Positions 20,396 through 25,088 of a stretch of 25,088 nt of DNA are shown one piece after another (within the stretch, counting starts at the first letter, position 1; every line of letters begins with the position of its first letter). The stretch spans positions 1 through 25,088 of IMG/VR virus record IMGVR_UViG_3300017767_003307; one strand, written 5' to 3'. The notes beneath the pieces are model-generated. The model saw nothing but the letters and a program-made list of their open reading frames with translations, was not told the origin of the DNA and did not search any database. The translations under genes and the position numbers were made by a program. Source of the DNA: a virus.

Positions 20396-23107
20396 ATGGC
20401 AAGAGAAAGTAGTGGGTTTAGTAAGGGAGATTTAGATAATGCTCTAGGAGTAAGAGATGCAACTAAACAAATAGGGCAATTTCTTAAAGCTATTGGTGCT
20501 GATACTAATAACTTTTCAAGAGATTTTGCAACAGTTTCTAGAGAAGCTAATAATTTTGCTACTTATCAAGCTAATGCTGTAAAGAGTACCAAAAATGTAA
20601 ATAAGTTATTAGAAAAAGCTAACAATTTAAGAGGTTTAGCTAATAAACAACAAGCAGAAGCTAGTAGATATTTTACTCGAGCTCAAAAAGCTGAAAAACA
20701 GGCCTATGATTTAACTTTAAAAGGAACTAAAGAAGCAAAGCAAAAAGCAAAAGTTTTAAAAGCCCAAGCAAAAGAGCAGGAAGATATAGCGAAAGCTTTA
20801 GACGCTCAGGTAGGAAACAGTACAGCTTTAGCTGATCAATTTGAAACTTTAGGAAAAACTTCTCAAGATTTATCAAGAAATGTTTATGGTACTGCCGCAG
20901 CTATATCTGATACTTTAGGTTTAAGTAATCATTTAACTACTTCATTTGAAGATGCAAACGAAATACAGCGTCAAAAACAAATTATTCAGGAAGATGAATT
21001 AGAACTTCAAGGAAAAATTAACGCAGCATTTGAGGATTATTTAAAGATGAATCATGAAAATGTTGAAGATCAAAAAGAAATAAATAGATTACAAAAGGAA
21101 TTTGTAGAAGAAGGAAAAGGAATGACAGCTGATAGACTAAGTCAGTTCGACTTAGAAGGAATTACAGGAGGAGGAGAAAATGATGTAGCTGCTGAAAGAA
21201 TAAAATCAGCACAAAAGGGTATGTCTAATACTAAAACAGCACTTCCTTCCGAATTAGGAACCATGATGAAAGGTCTTGGGAAAGCAATAGGTGCTTTAGC
21301 TAAAAGTTTAATAGTACTTAAAGGTATAGCGAAGGTTGTAGAATTTATTGAGTATTCAATTTTCGGAGTAGAAAACGAAGCTGTAGATTTAGCTAGAGCT
21401 TTTTCAATATCTAAAAGAGAAGGTCATGAATTACGTAAATCTATAGATGCATCAGCTCAAGCAGCAGGTTTATTAGGAGCAAATACTGAAGATTTTATTA
21501 AATTACAGTTAGAGTTTACTAAACAGACAGGAATGGTGACCAGATTAAACACTGATCAGCTCAAAACTATGTCTCTTATGACCAAACAGCTTGGTTTTAG
21601 TAACGAAGAAGCTGTGCACTTAACTGAATCTTTTAAAGCACAAGGTACTTCCTCGGAACAAGGATTAGAATCTTTAATCGAAGGTTATAATACAATGAAG
21701 CTCCAAGGTAAAGCAACTGCGACGTTTAAAGCTTTGATGGGAGATATTACCTCAGATGCAGAATTACAAAGAACATTTCTTACTCAAGGAGCTGATGCTG
21801 CAATGAGACAAGCTCAAGCAGTAAGAAGAACAGGTTTAAGTCTGTCACAGCAACGTTCAACAGCTGAAGGTTTACTTGACTTTGAAAAGACTATGTCAGA
21901 TCAATTAGAGCTTCAGATATTTACCGGTAAAGATATTAACTTATTAGATGCTCAACGATTAGCTGCAGCAGGAGATACCCAAGGTGCATTTAAACTTATA
22001 CAAAAAGAAATGGGTAAACTAAGTGCTGCTGAAATGAAAATGCCTATGATAAGAAACAAAATGCTTAGTGTATTAGGTATGAGTTATGAACAGTATCTAG
22101 AAACCCTTAACGTTCAGCAGCAACAAAATGCAGCTTTACTAAAAGAGCAAAAAATAGTCAAAGCACTTGCTGCTGAAACTGGTAAGCTTCATTTAGCAAA
22201 AACGAAAATCTTTAATGATGAAGAATCCTTCAGAAAGACTTTGAATGAACAACAGCAAAAAGATTTTGATATTGCATTAGAAAAATATAAAAATGATCAA
22301 AGGTACATTTCTGATATTAATGTTGCTAAATTATCTGGGATAAGTGAAGAAAAAGCTCAGACTAAAGTTCTAAATGATATGATTAATGAATTTAGTGAAG
22401 CGCAAATCCAAAACGCTAGAGCTAGAGCAGGTTATGTAGATACAGAAATAAAAGATTTTACTAATTTAAGAACTACCTCGGAAGCTTTTGAAGATACGAT
22501 GCGGATGGTAAAAAGTCAATTTGCTAGCTTAGTTAACACAGATGTAATAAATAAATTAACTACTAGCTTAGTTGATTTTATGAAACGAGTAGCTGAAGTA
22601 GGTTTGGTTAGTGCTCTTTTTGGTGGAGGAACTACAGAAGTAGCTGATAAAGAAACAGCTGCATTACTTAATAATAAAGATTTAAGTGTTGCCGATAAAA
22701 AATTAGTAGAAGAGCTAGAAAGAATTCGTAATTCAGAGGATAACACTGGAGTTCAAGCAAACCGAATAAAACTAAGAGAAGACAAACAAGCAGCAGCAGC
22801 TGAATTAGGAAGGTTAACCGCTATATATAACGATCCTGAAACAAAAAGAAACAGATTAGAAGAACAAGCAAAAGCCGCTGCTGGGTCCGATCAAGGTGAT
22901 TTTATATTAAGACCAGGTCAACCTCCTATAAGCTTTAACAAGGGGGACTTAATAATGGGCGGTACTCAACTTGGTATGGGTGGTGGTAAAGTAGAAAGAC
23001 TACTTGAAGAACTATTAGCTGAAACAAAAGCAGGTAAAGTAATAAAAATGGATACCGTTACTGTTGCACAAAGCTTAAAACGTAATGCTATAAAGATGAA
23101 TTCTTAA
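20396..23107 (+). CDS. Putative tail tape measure protein
   Basis: A 903-residue protein, the longest in the window, placed directly after the chaperone pair where tape measures are found. Residues about 60-160 are Ala/Lys/Gln-rich coiled coil (LLEKANNLRGLANKQQAEAS, KEAKQKAKVLKAQAKEQED). A hydrophobic segment lies near 290-320 (GLGKAIGALAKSLIVLKGIA). Long helical stretches follow (about 330-700). A short block near 834-855 (DFILRPGQPPISFNKGDLIM) occurs at the end of tape-measure-like proteins in other marine phages. I see no lysozyme or peptidase domain. At about 1.5 A per residue the length would set a tail of roughly 130 nm, a textbook rule applied here, not a measurement. Confidence 0.75.
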   Translation: MARESSGFSKGDLDNALGVRDATKQIGQFLKAIGADTNNFSRDFATVSREANNFATYQANAVKSTKNVNKLLEKANNLRGLANKQQAEASRYFTRAQKAEKQAYDLTLKGTKEAKQKAKVLKAQAKEQEDIAKALDAQVGNSTALADQFETLGKTSQDLSRNVYGTAAAISDTLGLSNHLTTSFEDANEIQRQKQIIQEDELELQGKINAAFEDYLKMNHENVEDQKEINRLQKEFVEEGKGMTADRLSQFDLEGITGGGENDVAAERIKSAQKGMSNTKTALPSELGTMMKGLGKAIGALAKSLIVLKGIAKVVEFIEYSIFGVENEAVDLARAFSISKREGHELRKSIDASAQAAGLLGANTEDFIKLQLEFTKQTGMVTRLNTDQLKTMSLMTKQLGFSNEEAVHLTESFKAQGTSSEQGLESLIEGYNTMKLQGKATATFKALMGDITSDAELQRTFLTQGADAAMRQAQAVRRTGLSLSQQRSTAEGLLDFEKTMSDQLELQIFTGKDINLLDAQRLAAAGDTQGAFKLIQKEMGKLSAAEMKMPMIRNKMLSVLGMSYEQYLETLNVQQQQNAALLKEQKIVKALAAETGKLHLAKTKIFNDEESFRKTLNEQQQKDFDIALEKYKNDQRYISDINVAKLSGISEEKAQTKVLNDMINEFSEAQIQNARARAGYVDTEIKDFTNLRTTSEAFEDTMRMVKSQFASLVNTDVINKLTTSLVDFMKRVAEVGLVSALFGGGTTEVADKETAALLNNKDLSVADKKLVEELERIRNSEDNTGVQANRIKLREDKQAAAAELGRLTAIYNDPETKRNRLEEQAKAAAGSDQGDFILRPGQPPISFNKGDLIMGGTQLGMGGGKVERLLEELLAETKAGKVIKMDTVTVAQSLKRNAIKMNS

Positions 23108-23115
23108 TTAAAAAC

Positions 23116-23124
23116 TATTTATAA
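23116..23124 (+). promoter_or_regulatory. Candidate phage promoter element, copy 7 (TATTTATAA)
   Basis: The motif occurs as ACTATTTATAA in the 32-base gap after the tape-measure gene, 15 bases before the next ATG. No terminator precedes it. The same CTATTTATAAAC string also occurs inside a gene near 2149-2160, which shows that a single copy is weak evidence. Confidence 0.33.
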
Positions 23125-23139
23125 ACAAAACTTTATATT

Positions 23140-23340
23140 ATGTCAATTTTAAACAACCAAACATTTAATACAGTATTAGGATTAAGAGATACTCAACCAT
23201 TATCTAAAGGAGGTAGGGATACTACTTCTCAAACACATGCCAAAGGTTCTGGGACAGATATTTCTGTACCGTCTAAGGCATCTAAACTTGATCTTGACGG
23301 AGGAATACCTTCTAAATATACTGATAATTTACCTAAATAA
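23140..23340 (+). CDS. Small tail-region protein of unknown function
   Basis: A 66-residue polar protein (MSILNNQTFNTVLGLRDTQP) rich in Ser, Thr, Lys, Gly and Asp and probably largely disordered; GSGTDISVPSKASKLDLDGG lies in the second half. There is no membrane segment or known motif. Its TAA shares a base with the next ATG (TAATG), so it is translationally coupled to the baseplate gene downstream. A role as a baseplate accessory or linker is possible from position only. Confidence 0.58.
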   Translation: MSILNNQTFNTVLGLRDTQPLSKGGRDTTSQTHAKGSGTDISVPSKASKLDLDGGIPSKYTDNLPK

Positions 23341-24968
23341 TGCCTTTAATCAATAGCTTAAAAAGTACCACGTTAAAAAACTTAAGGTACTCTGGGTTAG
23401 GACCAGCTGTACAGAAGGATATAAATAATCCTCCTGTATATAACTCTTTTAGTAGAGATGCTGAAGCTAGAGGAGATGATGCTCAAAGACTCAGTCGTGC
23501 AATAGTCTTTGGTAGCCCTCAATTCGCTACTAATCTATTCCAACTTAATGCTATTGATCAAGGTAGAAGAAATAAGCCTGTACAGAGAAATGCTAATGAT
23601 GTACCTAGAGGAGTTGCAAGTAATAATATAGGTAAATTTTTTAATGCTTTAGCTCAAGGTATAAGAGATATATCTAATATAGTTAAAGACGAAACATTAC
23701 TATTAGCAAATGCTGCAGTTCAAACACCTACTATTCTTGCTGCTACGTTAGCTCAAGCAGCTGCAGAAGCAGGAACACATTTTGTATACGGCTTTGGAGT
23801 AAAAGGTAAATACATTCCTGGTACTGCAAATCCTCATGTACTTGCTAAATTAAGAGGTAAAATACCAATTCCTGCTGATTTCGATAGAAATCGAAGTGAA
23901 TTAAAAGAAGCATGGTCTTCATTAACTCCTAAACCTGGAGCAGATCATCCATTAGCTGATGGTAATTTACTACTTAATAACCAATTAAAAAATCCATCTA
24001 AAATATCAGCATATGATTTTGTAAAAAGTAAATCTAATGATACTATAGGAGATGGTGTAATAAAAGATTTTACTAAAACTGAAGATACTCCAACTGGAAT
24101 AGCCCCTCAGAAAATAAGTAATGAGGTAAAAAAAGAAACTAGAATAGGATTATCTAAAAATAAAAGACTAGCAAAATATACTGATTCATATGTATCTTTC
24201 GATACTCAATTTAGTGATTTAAGAAACCTGTTAGAACCTACAACAGATCCAGCTACAGTAAAAGATCACATAAAATTTAAATTTAGTATAATTAACCCTG
24301 ATGAAGACGATAATATAAATCTTTATTTTAGAGCATTTTTATCTAATTTTAGCGATAGCTATCAAGGATCTTGGAATAACACTAAATATTTAGGTAGAGC
24401 AGAAGATTTTTATACTTATCAAGGATTTAGTAGAACTATTAATTTAGGGTTTAAAGCAGCTGCTTTTAGTAGAAGAGAATTAGAACCCATATTTAAAAAA
24501 TTAGTTATGCTTGCTTCTACTACTGCACCTACTTATTCTAATAATAACGGATTTATGAGAGGTACTTTAGTTACTACAACTGTTGGAGACTATATAGTAG
24601 ATCAACCAGGATTTATAAGTTCAGTAGATTATTCTTGGCAAACTGATTATCCTTGGGAAGTAAAATTATCAGGTATTGAAGATTTTGGTGTACAGCAACT
24701 ACCCCATGTATTAGACGTATCGTTATCGTTTACTCCTATTCATAGATTCTCAGTACAGACTGGACAGCTACACTATATAACTAATAAAGATGCTGGAGTA
24801 AACTTTTTAGATGGAGTTCCGATTAATGAACCAAAACCTGAGCCTTTTGATACTGATGCTGCTATGCTAAAATTAGGCGGAAAAGAAGCTGCTGCAGATT
24901 TTTCAAAATTTACTGGAGTACAGCAACCATCAGCACCGGATGATTTTTCTAGATTTTTAGGAAATTAA
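23340..24968 (+). CDS. Baseplate/tail-tube-cap protein, T4 gp48/gp54-like
   Basis: A 542-residue protein. The N-terminal half has a polar start (RYSGLGPAVQKDINNPPVYN), an Ala-rich helical patch near 125-150 (LLANAAVQTPTILAATLAQA) and a linker to about residue 270. The C-terminal domain (about 300-500) reads FKFSIINPDEDDNINLYFRA, FLSNFSDSYQGSWNNTKYLG, RAEDFYTYQGFSRTINLGFK, TVGDYIVDQPGFISSVDYSW, LDVSLSFTPIHRFSV. This order (DSY..SW....YLGR.E.FY.Y, then GD....PGF) is that of the T4 tail-tube-initiator/cap proteins gp48 and gp54, which sit on the baseplate and nucleate the tube. Whether it corresponds to gp48 or gp54 cannot be decided. Confidence 0.7.
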   Translation: MPLINSLKSTTLKNLRYSGLGPAVQKDINNPPVYNSFSRDAEARGDDAQRLSRAIVFGSPQFATNLFQLNAIDQGRRNKPVQRNANDVPRGVASNNIGKFFNALAQGIRDISNIVKDETLLLANAAVQTPTILAATLAQAAAEAGTHFVYGFGVKGKYIPGTANPHVLAKLRGKIPIPADFDRNRSELKEAWSSLTPKPGADHPLADGNLLLNNQLKNPSKISAYDFVKSKSNDTIGDGVIKDFTKTEDTPTGIAPQKISNEVKKETRIGLSKNKRLAKYTDSYVSFDTQFSDLRNLLEPTTDPATVKDHIKFKFSIINPDEDDNINLYFRAFLSNFSDSYQGSWNNTKYLGRAEDFYTYQGFSRTINLGFKAAAFSRRELEPIFKKLVMLASTTAPTYSNNNGFMRGTLVTTTVGDYIVDQPGFISSVDYSWQTDYPWEVKLSGIEDFGVQQLPHVLDVSLSFTPIHRFSVQTGQLHYITNKDAGVNFLDGVPINEPKPEPFDTDAAMLKLGGKEAAADFSKFTGVQQPSAPDDFSRFLGN

Positions 24969-24974
24969 TAAAAT

Positions 24975-25088
24975 ATGTTTAGACGATATAATAATATAAA
25001 AAAATTAGTTTCCGACGAAGGAAAAAATTACTATCTTAATCCTGTATATCCTGATATACCAGATAGTGAAGAGGATATATATGTCATA
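24975..25088 (+). CDS. N-terminus of a baseplate protein, gp53/LysM-type (partial)
   Basis: Thirty-eight codons from ATG 24975 run off the window end. The residues MFRRYNNIKKLVSDEGKNYY and PVYPDIPDSEEDIYVI match the start of small baseplate proteins of T4-like marine phages, in which 'YP.IP.S..D.YVI' leads into a gp53/LysM-like fold. Six bases separate it from the upstream baseplate gene. The assignment is tentative because only the start is visible. Confidence 0.55.
   Translation, partial: MFRRYNNIKKLVSDEGKNYYLNPVYPDIPDSEEDIYVI

Noticed and set aside
383-23124. T4 late promoters (TATAAATA)
   Set aside because: The consensus appears only as the reverse complement in these gaps, so it would direct transcription away from the genes; I kept it as a motif of unknown polarity instead.
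1-25088. tRNA genes or CRISPR arrays
   Set aside because: The gaps are too short for tRNAs and contain no cloverleaf-like sequence; no regularly spaced direct repeats were found.

Overview
The window is part of an AT-rich genome of a contractile-tailed (myovirus-type) phage. Every gene I can support lies on the + strand and genes are tightly packed. The evidence is a recognisable run of T4-type tail genes: sheath, tube, gp26-type assembly chaperone, tape measure, a gp48/gp54-like baseplate protein and the start of another baseplate protein. Almost no start codon has a Shine-Dalgarno sequence; most are preceded by A/T-rich DNA. That is what Bacteroidota and their phages usually look like, so a marine flavobacterial host is a reasonable but unproven guess. 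There is no integrase, transposase, tRNA or CRISPR.

Layout. (1) 1-3092: end of one structural-type gene, a small gene, a strong terminator (350-368), then fibre/adhesin-type genes, including a tail fibre with a C-terminal S74 intramolecular chaperone. (2) 3106-16599: a 13.5-kb chain of 15 mostly overlapping genes for glycan chemistry. It holds at least four glycosyltransferases, a methyltransferase, two radical-SAM enzymes, two SGNH-type hydrolases, a HAD phosphatase, a nucleotidyltransferase and a HisC-like PLP enzyme, plus two small unknowns. It sits between the fibre genes and the tail sheath gene. (3) 16603-25088: a small coiled-coil gene, sheath, tube, terminator, tail-assembly chaperone pair joined by a probable ribosomal frameshift, tape measure, a small protein and baseplate proteins.

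The most interesting points are these. Two tandem GT7 (beta-1,4-galactosyltransferase-type) enzymes each carry a LamG/concanavalin-like domain inserted inside the catalytic fold. The NTP-transferase/HAD/PLP/radical-SAM set looks like a pathway for an unusual activated building block, destined for the virion fibres or the host surface. The frame downstream of the gp26-type gene has no start codon but encodes a conserved-looking 85-residue extension, reachable by slipping on a T7 run. A TATTTAT(A/T) motif lies in the intergenic gaps before structural genes, usually just after a hairpin or terminator, and probably marks phage transcription units.

How the genes may work together: the late structural units make the tail, and the glycan genes, apparently co-transcribed with the fibre genes, may decorate fibres or remodel the host envelope. 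The second part is inference.
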